Shown here piece after piece: positions 23,467 through 32,793 of a stretch of DNA of 64,000 nucleotides. The notes beneath the pieces are model-generated. The model searched no databases. It worked only from the letters and a program-made list of their open reading frames with translations, and was not told the DNA's origin. Each line of letters opens with the position of its first letter. Position 1 is the first letter of the stretch. The stretch is from Glutamicibacter sp002979865. GTDB lineage: Bacteria > Actinomycetota > Actinomycetes > Actinomycetales > Micrococcaceae. The translations under genes were made by a program, and so were the position numbers. The stretch covers positions 248,001 to 312,000 of the forward strand of contig NZ_CP188297.1 in NCBI RefSeq assembly GCF_050030965.1. The letters are read 5' to 3'.

Positions 23467-25278
23467 ATGCGCGAATACAGCTCGCCAATTCGCATTCATT
23501 CGCCACAGCAGTCGAATATTACAGATCTGCTATTACGCCACGCGAATTCAGCGGCCAACCCGGCATTGTTCTCAAAGCCGGGAACCGACGGAACGTGGAA
23601 TGATGTCACGGCATCGCAGTTCGCTGCCGACGCCCGGGCTATTGCGAAGGGGTTCATCGCCAATGGCATCGAACCTGGCGACCGCATCGCGCTGATGGCC
23701 AAGACCCGCTACGAGTGGACGCTGGTTGACTTCGCCATCTGGTTCGCCGGCTGCGTCACCGTCCCCGTCTATGAAACTTCCTCCCCTAGCCAGGTTGCCT
23801 GGATCGTTTCCGATTCCGGTGCCAAGGCCGTCGTCGTTGAGGCCGCCGCCCAGGAAGCCGTGGTCCGCCGCGCCGCCCATCAGGAACAGCTCGACGGACT
23901 GGATCACGTCTGGCAGTTCGATGGCGGGCTGGAACAGCTCTCCGAAGATGGCCGGAACGTCGATGACCAGTTGCTCGAAGCCCGCCGTTCGGGCACAGCA
24001 TTGGATGACATCGCCACGATCATCTACACCTCGGGCACCACCGGCCGCCCCAAGGGCTGCGAGCTGACCCACGGCAACTTCGTGGAGCTGGCGGAGAACG
24101 CTGTGGCTACCTTGCCCGGCGCCGTTTACCCGGGCGCATCGACCATCATGTTCCTCCCGCTGGCTCACGTTTTCGCCCGCTTCATCTCGGTAGTCAACAT
24201 TGCCGCTGGTTGCCGCACCGGACACACCCCCGATGTCAAGCACCTGCTCGAGGACCTCCAGTCCTTCAAGCCGAACTTCATCCTCGCTGTGCCACGCGTC
24301 TTCGAGAAGGTCTACAACTCGGCCATGCTCAAGGCTGAAGATAGCGGCAAGGGCAAGATCTTCCACGCCGGCGTTGACGTTGCAGTGGCATACTCCCGCG
24401 CCAAGCAGGAGGGCAAGGTACCGCTCGTGCTGAACCTGAAGCACAAGCTCTTCGACGTCCTGCTCTACCAGAAACTGCGCACCGCGATGGGTGGCAACAT
24501 CCGCCATGCGGTCTCCGGCGGAGGTCCGCTGGGCGAGCGCCTCGGCCACTTCTTCAACGGCATCGGGGTCACCATTCTGGAAGGCTACGGCCTGACTGAA
24601 ACCACCGCACCGATCACGGTGAACACCCTGGACCGGATCAAGATCGGCACCGTAGGCAAGCCGCTGCCGGGCAACGCCGTGCGCATCGCCGCGGACGGAG
24701 AGATCCTCACCAAGGGCATTTGCGTGATGCGCGGCTACCGCAACCGTCCAGAGCTGCAGGATGAGACCTTCACCGATGGCTGGTTCCGCACCGGGGATAT
24801 CGGCGAACTCGACGCCGACGGATTCCTGAGAATCACCGGGCGCAAGAAGGAAATCATCGTCACCGCCAGCGGCAAGAACGTGGTTCCTGCGCTGCTTGAG
24901 GACCAGATCCGCGCCGACGCGCTGGTTTCCCAGTGCGTGGTCATCGGCGAGGGCCGCTCGTTCATTGCGGCCCTGGTGACCTTGGATCCAGAAGCCCTGC
25001 CAGGTTGGCTGGCCCGTCACCAGATGGACCAGAACCTGTCGCTGGACGAGCTATCGACCCATCCAAAGGTGCTCGAAACCGTGCAGGCGGTCATCGACAA
25101 GGCCAACACCTCGGTATCCAAGGCCGAGGCGATCAAGTCCTTCCGCGTTGTGCCTGCTGACTTCACCGAGGAAACCGGTCATTTGACTCCCTCGATGAAG
25201 ATCAAGCGTGCAGTAGTGCTCAAGGACTACGAAGCCGTGATCGAAGGCATCTACTCGGCGCCCAAGCCGACAGCATAG
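23467..25278 (+). CDS. fadD: Long-chain fatty acid-CoA ligase (FadD15-like)
   Basis: 603 residues, AMP-forming adenylate synthetase. Visible motifs: IIYTSGTTGRPKGCELTHGN (P-loop), EGYGLTETTAP, GWFRTGDIG and the ITGRKKEIIVTASGKNV hinge with the C-terminal catalytic Lys region (HLTPSMKIKRAVV). I use the ATG at 23467, which has AGGAG upstream; an ORF start at 23425 has no signal. It activates fatty acids to acyl-CoA with ATP. Its 3' end overlaps the convergent small gene by 28 bases. Confidence 0.93.
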   Translation: MREYSSPIRIHSPQQSNITDLLLRHANSAANPALFSKPGTDGTWNDVTASQFAADARAIAKGFIANGIEPGDRIALMAKTRYEWTLVDFAIWFAGCVTVPVYETSSPSQVAWIVSDSGAKAVVVEAAAQEAVVRRAAHQEQLDGLDHVWQFDGGLEQLSEDGRNVDDQLLEARRSGTALDDIATIIYTSGTTGRPKGCELTHGNFVELAENAVATLPGAVYPGASTIMFLPLAHVFARFISVVNIAAGCRTGHTPDVKHLLEDLQSFKPNFILAVPRVFEKVYNSAMLKAEDSGKGKIFHAGVDVAVAYSRAKQEGKVPLVLNLKHKLFDVLLYQKLRTAMGGNIRHAVSGGGPLGERLGHFFNGIGVTILEGYGLTETTAPITVNTLDRIKIGTVGKPLPGNAVRIAADGEILTKGICVMRGYRNRPELQDETFTDGWFRTGDIGELDADGFLRITGRKKEIIVTASGKNVVPALLEDQIRADALVSQCVVIGEGRSFIAALVTLDPEALPGWLARHQMDQNLSLDELSTHPKVLETVQAVIDKANTSVSKAEAIKSFRVVPADFTEETGHLTPSMKIKRAVVLKDYEAVIEGIYSAPKPTA

Positions 25279-25793
25279 TCCAGCACTGCATTAGCCAGCT
25301 CCCACGATTCGCGAGCTGAGGCGGCCCAAGGCAACTTGAGGCCGCTTTGCTGTGTTCGGGCATAGTAGCTGCGCGGCAATACCACGCGGCTGAATGCCTG
25401 GGTGGCGTGATTCTGGTGCTCGTGGCCAAGCACCGCGTAGATCAGGTTCCCAGCCAGGTCCTTGCGGCCATTGGCCAGCAGCCATTCGACCAATTCCATG
25501 AGCCGGTCTTCCGAGTCGGCACTGGTATCGCCCACAACCACCAACACGTTGGTGCCGGTGAATTTCCCGTCCATCACCGATTGCACGCGCTGCGGTCCGG
25601 CCGTGGCCACCTGGGCCTTGCAATCCAATTCGCCGAATTGTTCGGCCAGGTGCTCTGCGATTTCGCAGAACGGAAGATGCGTGTCGAGGGTGAAGACCAG
25701 TACCGTGATCGGCTGGCCCTTGGATCCCAGCTCGGCAACCTGCTGCCTCAGCCGGGCGGGCACAGCCCCGGGCGTCATCTTGCTTGGGCGCAT
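25251..25793 (-). CDS. Hypothetical alpha/beta protein
   Basis: 180 residues from an ATG at 25793 with AGGAG five bases upstream. Alternating strands and helices (PITVLVFTLDTH; NVLVVVGDTSADSEDRLMEL; NLIYAVLGHEHQNHATQAF) suggest a flavodoxin-like Rossmann fold, perhaps an FMN-reductase relative, but the flavin loop cannot be recognised. It is convergent with fadD (28-base overlap) and lies 98 bases downstream of pyc on the same strand. Confidence 0.65.
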   Translation of the reverse strand: MRPSKMTPGAVPARLRQQVAELGSKGQPITVLVFTLDTHLPFCEIAEHLAEQFGELDCKAQVATAGPQRVQSVMDGKFTGTNVLVVVGDTSADSEDRLMELVEWLLANGRKDLAGNLIYAVLGHEHQNHATQAFSRVVLPRSYYARTQQSGLKLPWAASARESWELANAVLDYAVGLGAE

Positions 25794-25891
25794 CACAGCT
25801 CCTTCTGCTTTGTGGTTCGCACGATTAGTTGGCAGAGCGCAGGGGCCCGCAACTTTGGTCACGAGCCCCCGTGCTCTGGGTACTGCGGATG

Positions 25892-28800
25892 CTACTTGGG
25901 TTCGATCACCAGCAGCAGATCGCCACCCTGTACCTGGCTGGTGCCATTCAGGGTTACCTGGCTGACCACGCCGCCCGCGTTGGCGGTGATGCCAGCTTCC
26001 ATCTTCATTGCTTCGATGGTGGCCACGGACTGGCCGGCCTCGATCAGGTCGCCGACCTTGACGTTCACAGTCACCGCTCCCGCGAAGGGTGCAGCGACGT
26101 GGCCGTTGTTGTTCGGATCGGCCTTCGGCGCGGACTTCACGGTGGATTCTACCGATTCGTCGCGGACCTTGAGCTGGCGGGACTGGCCGTTGAGGTTGAC
26201 CACGACGGTGCGCAGGCCCTTCTCATCGGCTTCCGATACCGATACCAGCCTGACCAGCAATCGAACACCGGTACCCAGCGAAATGACATGCTCAAAGCCG
26301 GGAACCAGGCCGTAGAGGTAGTCGCGGGTGTGCAGGACGGACAAATCGCCGTAGTTCTCCACCGACTTCTCGAAGTCACGGGTTGGGCCAGCGAAGAGCA
26401 ACCGGTTCAGGGTACCGCGAATCGTGTCCGAATCCGCCTGCAGCGCTGCCAGGTCCTCTGCCGAGAGGTCCTCGACATGGGCCTTGACATTGCGTCCCTG
26501 CAACGCCTTGGTGCGGAACGGTTCCGGCCAGCCGCCTGGAGGGTTGCCCAGCTCTCCCGAGAGGAACTGGATGACCGAATCCGGGATGTCGTAGTTCTGC
26601 GGGTTCGCTTCGAAGTCCGCGGCTGGGACTCCGGAACCCACCAGCTGCAAGGCCAGGTCGCCGACGACCTTGGACGATGGAGTCACCTTGACCACATTGC
26701 CGAGCATGTCATTGACCGAGGCGTACATCGATTCGATCGCTTCGAAACGCTCGCCCAGGCCCAATGCAATGGCCTGCTGGCGCAGGTTCGAAAGCTGGCC
26801 GCCCGGAATCTCGTGCTGGTAGACACGGCCGGTTGGCGCTGGCAGTCCGGATTCGAATGGCTTGTACATGGCGCGCACTGCTTCCCAGTACGGTTCCAGC
26901 GACGCCACGGCATCCAGTGACAGGCCGGGATCACGCTCGGTGAACTCCAGCGCTGCGACCAGTGCAGAGGCCGATGGCTGCGAGGTGGTGCCCGCCATGG
27001 CCGCGCTGGCCACGTCGACGGCGTCCACACCGGCGTCGATGGCAGCCATCAACGTCGCCAGCTGCCCGCCGGAGGTGTCGTGGGTGTGCAGGTGCACCGG
27101 AAGATCGAAGCGTTCGCGCAGGGCCGTGACCAGCTTGGTTGCTGCCGCTGGGCGCAGCAGGCCGGCCATGTCCTTGATTGCGAGGATATGCGCGCCAGCG
27201 TCGACGATCTGCTGTGCCAGCTCCAGGTAGTAGTCCAGGGTGTACAGCTTCTCGTTGGCATCCAGCAGGTTGCCGGTGTAGCACAGGGCCACTTCGGCGA
27301 CTGCCGTGCCGGTGTCGCGTACCGCCTTGATGGCCGGAGCCATCTGCGAAACATCGTTCAGCGCATCGAAGATGCGGAAGATGTCGATGCCTGCGGACGC
27401 GGCTTCCTTCACGAAAGCGTCGGTGACCTCGGTTGGGTATGGAGTGTAGCCCACGGTATTGCGGCCGCGCAGCAGCATCTGCAACGGGATGTTCGGCAGC
27501 TCCGCACGCAGCAGCTCCAGGCGCTTCCAGGGATCTTCGCCCAGGAATCGCAGGGACACATCGTAGGTGGCACCGCCCCAGACTTCCATGGAGAACAGCT
27601 GCGGGACGTTGTGCGCGTAGGCCGGTGCTGCCGCGAGCAGGTCGCGGGTGCGGACGCGGGTGGCCAGCAGCGACTGGTGCGCATCGCGGAAGGTGGTATC
27701 GGTGATGCCCACCGCTTTCGACTCGCGCAGGGCCTTGGCGAATCCTTCCGGACCGAGATCCAGCAGCTTCTGGCGCCAGCCATCGGCCGGCACGGCGGAC
27801 TTGGAGGGGCCATCGAATGGCGAACGCTCTGGCTCGTCGGTCTTGTCACCCGGGAAAGCAGGAAGCTTCTTGCGCGGGTCGATTCCCTCGACACGGCTGC
27901 CATTTGGCTGGTTCACCGTGACATGGGCCAGGAAGTTCAGCGCCTTGGTACCGCGGTCCTGGGATTCATTGCCGGTGAGCAGATCCGGGCGGGAGTCGAT
28001 GAAGTCGGTAGCGACATCACCGGCCAGGAACTGCGGATCACTGAGCACATTCTGGATGAACGGGATGTTGGTGGCCACACCGCGCACGCGGAACTCGGCC
28101 AGCGCACGGCGGGCGCGAGCCACAGCCGTCTGGTAGTCACGGCCACGGCAAGTGAGCTTGACCAGCATCGAGTCGAAGTGCGGGGACACCTCGGCGCCGG
28201 TGTAGATCGTGCCGCCATCCAGACGGACACCCGAGCCGCCGGCGGAGCGGTAGACGGTAATGGTTCCAACATCCGGACGGAAGCCATTGGCTGGATCTTC
28301 GGTGGTGATGCGGGACTGCAAGGCCCAGCCACGCACCTGGATGGTGTCCTGGCTGATCTCCAGATCCTTCAGCGACTCGCCAGCAGCGATGCGCATCTGC
28401 GCCTGCACCAGGTCGATGTCGGTAACCTCTTCGGTCACCGTGTGCTCAACCTGGATGCGCGGGTTCATTTCAATGAATACGTGCTGCCCGGCGCGGTCGC
28501 CCACGGTATCAACGAGGAATTCGACGGTGCCTGCGTTCTGGTAGCCCAGAGTCTGCGCGAACTTCACGGCGTCCCGGAACAGCGCCTGGCGAATCGATTC
28601 ATCCAGATTCGGTGCTGGAGCGATTTCGACAACCTTCTGGTGGCGGCGCTGCAGCGAGCAGTCGCGCTCATGCAGGTGGACAATGTTGCCCTGCTCGTCG
28701 GCGAGGATCTGCACCTCGATGTGGCGCGGACGCAGCACTGCTTGTTCCAGGAAAACGGTGGGGTCCCCGAAGGCGGTGCCGGCTTCGCGCATTGCCGCGC

Positions 28801-29344
28801 CCATCAGCTCCGGCAGGTCTTCGCGCTTGTCGACACGGCGCATGCCGCGACCGCCGCCGCCGGCTACAGCCTTGACGAAGATCGGGAAGCCGATGCGATC
28901 GGCCTCGGCAATCAGGTAATCAACATCATCGCTTGGCTCGGAGGATTCCAGTACCGGAATGCCTGCCTCGCGAGCAGCCTTCAGCGCCGCTACCTTATTG
29001 CCGGCCAGTTCAAGCACGTCCGCCTTTGGACCGATGAACTTGATGCCTGCTGCTTCGGCAGCTCGTGCGAGGTCAGGATTTTCCGAGAGGAAGCCGTAGC
29101 CCGGGTAGATTGCATCCGCGCCGGCTTCTTTGGCAACGCGGATAATCTCGTCGATATCCAGGTAGGCGCGGACCGGATGGCCCTCTTCGCCGATCTGGTA
29201 GGCCTCTGCGGCCTTCTGACGGTGGATCGAATTGCGATCCTCATGTGGGTAGACAGCAACGGTCTTTGCGCCCAGCTCGTAGCCGGCGCGGAAAGCGCGA
29301 ATCGCAATCTCACCGCGGTTGGCGACCAAGATCTTTTCAAACAT
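25892..29344 (-). CDS. pyc: Pyruvate carboxylase
   Basis: 1150 residues from an ATG at 29344. Domains in order: biotin carboxylase (1-450; ILVANRGEIAIRAFRA, the ATP-grasp loop AVAGGGGRGMR, FIEMNPRIQVEHTVTEEV), carboxyltransferase (about 530-830; TTFRDAHQSLLATRVRT, MEVWGGATYDV, HLHTHDTSGG), and a C-terminal biotin carrier domain with EAMKMEAG, where the Lys is biotinylated. It makes oxaloacetate from pyruvate, the main anaplerotic step in these bacteria. An operator-like palindrome lies 174 bases upstream. Confidence 0.97.
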   Translation of the reverse strand: MFEKILVANRGEIAIRAFRAGYELGAKTVAVYPHEDRNSIHRQKAAEAYQIGEEGHPVRAYLDIDEIIRVAKEAGADAIYPGYGFLSENPDLARAAEAAGIKFIGPKADVLELAGNKVAALKAAREAGIPVLESSEPSDDVDYLIAEADRIGFPIFVKAVAGGGGRGMRRVDKREDLPELMGAAMREAGTAFGDPTVFLEQAVLRPRHIEVQILADEQGNIVHLHERDCSLQRRHQKVVEIAPAPNLDESIRQALFRDAVKFAQTLGYQNAGTVEFLVDTVGDRAGQHVFIEMNPRIQVEHTVTEEVTDIDLVQAQMRIAAGESLKDLEISQDTIQVRGWALQSRITTEDPANGFRPDVGTITVYRSAGGSGVRLDGGTIYTGAEVSPHFDSMLVKLTCRGRDYQTAVARARRALAEFRVRGVATNIPFIQNVLSDPQFLAGDVATDFIDSRPDLLTGNESQDRGTKALNFLAHVTVNQPNGSRVEGIDPRKKLPAFPGDKTDEPERSPFDGPSKSAVPADGWRQKLLDLGPEGFAKALRESKAVGITDTTFRDAHQSLLATRVRTRDLLAAAPAYAHNVPQLFSMEVWGGATYDVSLRFLGEDPWKRLELLRAELPNIPLQMLLRGRNTVGYTPYPTEVTDAFVKEAASAGIDIFRIFDALNDVSQMAPAIKAVRDTGTAVAEVALCYTGNLLDANEKLYTLDYYLELAQQIVDAGAHILAIKDMAGLLRPAAATKLVTALRERFDLPVHLHTHDTSGGQLATLMAAIDAGVDAVDVASAAMAGTTSQPSASALVAALEFTERDPGLSLDAVASLEPYWEAVRAMYKPFESGLPAPTGRVYQHEIPGGQLSNLRQQAIALGLGERFEAIESMYASVNDMLGNVVKVTPSSKVVGDLALQLVGSGVPAADFEANPQNYDIPDSVIQFLSGELGNPPGGWPEPFRTKALQGRNVKAHVEDLSAEDLAALQADSDTIRGTLNRLLFAGPTRDFEKSVENYGDLSVLHTRDYLYGLVPGFEHVISLGTGVRLLVRLVSVSEADEKGLRTVVVNLNGQSRQLKVRDESVESTVKSAPKADPNNNGHVAAPFAGAVTVNVKVGDLIEAGQSVATIEAMKMEAGITANAGGVVSQVTLNGTSQVQGGDLLLVIEPK

Positions 29345-29674
29345 AGTGTCCCTACATCGAATCTGTACACGCTGGTTCAACGGCACAATCAGGACTGTTC
29401 CCCTCAGGTGCAGGCCCGCCATCCCAGCGTGTCGGGTCTCGAAAAGCAGCTAGCATTTGCCACTTCTGTGAAACACACTACACGGGGATTCTCCAGAACG
29501 TCCAAACATTTCGCCTTGTGGTCAGACCACATGAAATAATTGGATCTTTGAAGTTTTAATCACTAACTTGTGCCTAATGGCAAAAACTGACGTTGCAAAG
29601 TCGGAGAAACACGGCTCGGCACACTATGATGATGAGAGACTAAAAATTCGGTGGGACGTTTAAACTAACGAACA
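29345..29674. other. 330-base intergenic region between divergent pyc and parA-like genes
   Basis: AT-rich and must carry both promoters. The one clear element is the palindrome at 29518-29530, annotated separately. A plus-strand frame extending in from inside pyc is a shadow. No other inverted repeat or small gene stands out. Confidence 0.5.
29518..29530. promoter_or_regulatory. FadR/GntR-type operator candidate upstream of pyc
   Basis: GTGGTC-A-GACCAC is a perfect 6-1-6 dyad and contains TGGTCAGACCA, which fits the TGGT-n3-ACCA consensus of FadR-subfamily GntR repressors. It lies between the divergent pyc and parA-like genes. The regulator is not identified here. Confidence 0.5.
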
Positions 29675-30511
29675 GTGAAAGGCGTGGTCTGGTCCGTGCA
29701 CGTAGTGAGCATCAGCAGCCTCAAGGGTGGCGTAGGAAAAACCTCCGTGACACTCGGATTGGCTTCAGCAGCACTTGCCGCCGGCATTCCGACTCTCGTC
29801 ATTGACCTGGATCCCCATGCGGATGCCAGCACTGGCCTTGGAGTCCGGGCTAATGGGAAGCAGCCAATTGGGCAAATGCTCAAGAACGCTCGTCGCGCCC
29901 GTCTGCAAGATCAGGTTGTCGCCAGCGCTTGGCAGTCCAAGGCAGCAGAGAAGAAATCCCGTACCCGCATTCCAGTGCTCGATGTTGCCGTTGGCGACGC
30001 ATTCACCGGCATCTACGATCGACCAGATCTGCGGACCCGCGACCTACGCCGCCTCTCCCAGCTTCTGAGCCGCACCAGCGGTTACCAGTTGGTTCTCATC
30101 GACTGCCCGCCATCGCTGAACGGCTTGACCCGCATGGCATGGAGCGCGTCGGATCAGCTCGTGCTAGTGGCAGAACCCAGCTTGTTCTCCGTGGCCGGCA
30201 CCGAGCGCACCCAGCGCGCATTGGAACTCTTCCGCCGTGAATTCGCTCCTTCCCTGGGACCGGTACGTGTTGTCGCCAACCGCGTCCGCAAGGACTCCGC
30301 GGAGCATACCTTCCGTTTGGGCGAAATGCGCCAGATGTTCGGCGACTCCATGGTCAAGCCCGAGATTCCCGAACACCCGGAATGGCAGCAGATCCAAGGT
30401 GCCGCGTACTCGGTGCACCAGTGGCCTTCCAAGGCTACTGCTCCGATGCTGGCTCAGTTCGACGCGTTGCTCAAGGAAGTCATGTCCGCAGCAGGCCCGA
30501 ACAACACCTAG
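29675..30511 (+). CDS. ParA/MinD-like ATPase, orphan
   Basis: 278 residues with deviant Walker A KGGVGKTS, VIDLDPHADAS (A' box) and LVLIDCPPSLNGL (Walker B). No parB lies next to it. The start could be the GTG at 29675 or an internal GTG at 29696, just before VVSISSLKGG. The C-terminal HPEWQQIQGAAYSVHQWP resembles ParA-like proteins found beside the merR/garA block in Arthrobacter. Its role could be positioning of a protein complex or chromosome locus; this is inferred from the family. Confidence 0.85.
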   Translation: MKGVVWSVHVVSISSLKGGVGKTSVTLGLASAALAAGIPTLVIDLDPHADASTGLGVRANGKQPIGQMLKNARRARLQDQVVASAWQSKAAEKKSRTRIPVLDVAVGDAFTGIYDRPDLRTRDLRRLSQLLSRTSGYQLVLIDCPPSLNGLTRMAWSASDQLVLVAEPSLFSVAGTERTQRALELFRREFAPSLGPVRVVANRVRKDSAEHTFRLGEMRQMFGDSMVKPEIPEHPEWQQIQGAAYSVHQWPSKATAPMLAQFDALLKEVMSAAGPNNT

Positions 30512-30528
30512 GCCCGGATACGGATAGC

Positions 30529-30585
30529 AGCTTAAGCAATTGACCGGATCTTCCTTCAAGGAAGATCCGGTCAATTGCTTAAGCT
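30529..30585. terminator. 28-bp perfect inverted repeat, bidirectional terminator
   Basis: Two exact 28-base arms (30529-30556 and 30558-30585) flank a single C. The hairpin lies between the convergent parA-like and merR genes. It is unusually long for a terminator, and the mRNA from either side would end in a duplex with very few unpaired bases. Confidence 0.88.
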
Positions 30586-30604
30586 CTTGAATTATCTGCC
30601 GGCC

Positions 30605-31198
30605 CTAGCCGACGTTGCGCGCCGCCTTGGCAGCCCGACGGGCAGCCAATTCATCTTCTGGCAGGGTCTGCTGCACAGAGCTCTCTGAAGGCAGCTGGGC
30701 AAGGGAACCTTCCACCTCGCGCCAAACACGGCCTACGGCGATGCCGAATACGCCCTGGCCCTTCTGGACAAGGTCAATGACCTCGTCGGCGCTGGTGCAT
30801 TCGTAGACCGAAGCTCCATCGCTCATCAACGTGATCTGGGCAAGGTCCTCAACGCCGCGTTCACGCAGGTGCAAAACGGCCGAACGGATCTGCTGCAGGG
30901 ATACTCCGGTGTCCAGCAGCCGCTTGACAACCTTGAGCACGAGGATATCCCGGAATGAATAAAGGCGGTGGCTGCCGGATCCCTTGGCTCCGCGCACTGC
31001 CGGCTCTACCAGGCCAGTACGTGCCCAGTAGTCGAGTTGGCGGTAGGTAATGCCGGCTGCCTTGCACACAATTGGACCGCGGTAGCCGGCATGTTCATCC
31101 AGCTCAGGCAGGTCATCGGTGAAGAGCAATCCCTGGGTGCTGGATTGCTTGTTGCCACCGTCGACCCCATAGTGAGGCCCAGTCTGGCGAGACTCCAT
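30605..31198 (-). CDS. MerR family transcriptional regulator (Rv1830-like)
   Basis: 197 residues. The winged-helix MerR domain is at about 45-115: VCKAAGITYRQLDYWARTGL then HRLYSFRDILVLKVVKRLLD and VSLQQIRSAVLHL. A C-terminal part without Cys (ECTSADEVIDLVQKGQGVFGIAVG) makes a metal sensor unlikely. In mycobacteria the homologue lies in the same block as garA, ftsR and the DUF151 gene, and that order is kept here. The target genes are not known from this sequence. Confidence 0.88.
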   Translation of the reverse strand: MESRQTGPHYGVDGGNKQSSTQGLLFTDDLPELDEHAGYRGPIVCKAAGITYRQLDYWARTGLVEPAVRGAKGSGSHRLYSFRDILVLKVVKRLLDTGVSLQQIRSAVLHLRERGVEDLAQITLMSDGASVYECTSADEVIDLVQKGQGVFGIAVGRVWREVEGSLAQLPSESSVQQTLPEDELAARRAAKAARNVG

Positions 31199-31440
31199 CC
31201 AATTGCTCCTTGCGTGTCAGCACGTTCCTAAACGAGTATCCAGGGACCGAATGAGAACCGCGCAGATGCGAGTGATGACCATCAAAAAACAGCTCTTTTT
31301 AAATGTCCCTATGCAAAGACGGTACGGCGATAACGACTAATGGTCAAAGACCTTCAAGCTTAACTTTAAGGCGTGTCGCGCAGGCTTGGGGAATTACCCA
31401 ATTCAAGGCCAATATTCCACTGAAACCAAACGCGCGATAT

Positions 31441-31923
31441 CTACGAAGAAAAATCTTCTGGATCAATATTGTCCAAGAATTCACGGAATTCGCGCAACTG
31501 CTCTTCGGGTGCCTCTTCGCCGCCAGTTTCATTCTCGATGGCCACGCCAGCTTCTTCCAGGACGTGCTCGGCGCACATGATCGGGCACTGGGCGCGCACG
31601 GCAAGGGCGACGGCATCCGAGGAACGGGAATCTACGCGTTTGCCGTTGGAAAGGACAAGCTCCGCGACGAACACGGCATTGTTTACCGAGACTATTTCGA
31701 TCCGCTCAAGCTTCACGTCCATGCTTTCAATGACGCTGAGCAGCAGATCATGGGTCATCGGCCGAGGCGGAGTGAGCCCTTGTTCAGACATTGCGATGGC
31801 CGAGGCTTCGGGCGCACCTATCCACAGCGGAAGGTAGAGATTACGCTCAGGGTATTTGAGCAGCAACAGCGGCTGATTCGCCGGCAATTGAATACGGATT
31901 CCGGCAAACTCCAGTTCCAGCAT
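31441..31923 (-). CDS. DUF151 bifunctional nuclease-family protein (Rv1829-like)
   Basis: 160 residues with the DUF151 pattern: LLLLKYPERNLYLPLWIGAPEASAI, RPMTHDLLLSVIESM, AVFVAELVLSNGKRVDSRSSDAVALAVRAQCPI. The acidic tail (EEAPEEQLREFREFLDNIDPEDF) is typical of the actinobacterial members. Some homologues show nuclease activity in vitro; here the role is unknown. It sits between ftsR and merR on the same strand. Confidence 0.9.
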   Translation of the reverse strand: MLELEFAGIRIQLPANQPLLLLKYPERNLYLPLWIGAPEASAIAMSEQGLTPPRPMTHDLLLSVIESMDVKLERIEIVSVNNAVFVAELVLSNGKRVDSRSSDAVALAVRAQCPIMCAEHVLEEAGVAIENETGGEEAPEEQLREFREFLDNIDPEDFSS

Positions 31924-31963
31924 GCTAGCCCCTTAGAGTTGTTGTTGCCTGTTCGAATTCAGC

Positions 31964-32719
31964 CTAGCGATCCAGTTGGGAAATAGCACGTTGCACCAGG
32001 GCCTCGTGAATTTCCAGGCACTGGCGCGAGATTTCCTGGGCCTCTTCCGCAGCGCGGGCACGAGCGGAGACTTCAGGCTTCTTCAGTTCGTTGCCGACAA
32101 TCGATTCAATCAGCGAGAACTCGCGATCAGCTGCGGTACGGAACTGCCGCAGGTGGCGAGGTTCAACGCCATGGCCCGCCAGCTGAACGGCCGATTTGGT
32201 GACCTTGATGCTGTTGGCGTCGAACAGGCCAGCAACCGGTTCGATTAAGCCGAACTTTATCAATTCGCCAACGAGCTCCTCGCTGGCACCGGTCAGCCCC
32301 TGCAGTTCAGCCAAGGACACCGAACGGGTTTTGCGCTCCACGGCCTCAGCCATGTCATCGTTGACCGCCTGTGGCGCCACCGGGGCTCCCCCAGGCAATG
32401 CTGCTGGCGCTTCACCGCGATCCACCGAGTCGAGATGGTCCTTGATGACCTTCAACGGCAGGTACTGGTCGCGCTGAACCGAAAGGATGAAACGCAAGCG
32501 GCTCACATCCGACGCGGAGTACTTTCGATATCCAGCGGAGGTGCGTTGCGGGATGATCAGTCCCTTGTCTTCCAGGAAGCGGATCTTGGACGCAGTGACA
32601 CGTGGGAACTCATCCTTGAGTTCCGAGAGCACCTCGCCGATATTCAGCGCGGCCTGCCGGACGGTCTCGTGGCGTTGAGCCTCGAGACGTGGGCTGCGGG
32701 CTGCGTCAAAGATCGGCAA
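31964..32719 (-). CDS. ftsR: FtsR, MerR-like regulator (Rv1828-like)
   Basis: 251 residues. The MerR-type domain NIGEVLSELKDEFPRVTASK, IRFLEDKGLI and GYRKYSASDVSRLRFILS lacks the usual effector domain; the C-terminal part (VSLAELQGLTGASEELVGEL, FDANSIKVTKSAVQL) holds a second small helical module. In Corynebacterium the homologue activates ftsZ. The first codon appears to be TTG at 32719 without a clear ribosome site, so the start is uncertain. It lies 40 bases upstream of the DUF151 gene. Confidence 0.88.
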   Translation of the reverse strand: MPIFDAARSPRLEAQRHETVRQAALNIGEVLSELKDEFPRVTASKIRFLEDKGLIIPQRTSAGYRKYSASDVSRLRFILSVQRDQYLPLKVIKDHLDSVDRGEAPAALPGGAPVAPQAVNDDMAEAVERKTRSVSLAELQGLTGASEELVGELIKFGLIEPVAGLFDANSIKVTKSAVQLAGHGVEPRHLRQFRTAADREFSLIESIVGNELKKPEVSARARAAEEAQEISRQCLEIHEALVQRAISQLDR

Positions 32720-32793
32720 AGGGTCTACACCTCGGATGTATGGATATGTCGGCGTGCCAGACGCCGGCGGACAAAACCTCGAACTCTACTAGT

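Noticed and set aside
23572..25020. 482-codon minus-strand open frame
   Set aside because: Antisense to fadD.
27080..29539. 819-codon plus-strand open frame
   Set aside because: It is antisense to pyruvate carboxylase; high-GC codon bias leaves such mirror frames open. Its His/Gln/Val-rich composition matches no family.
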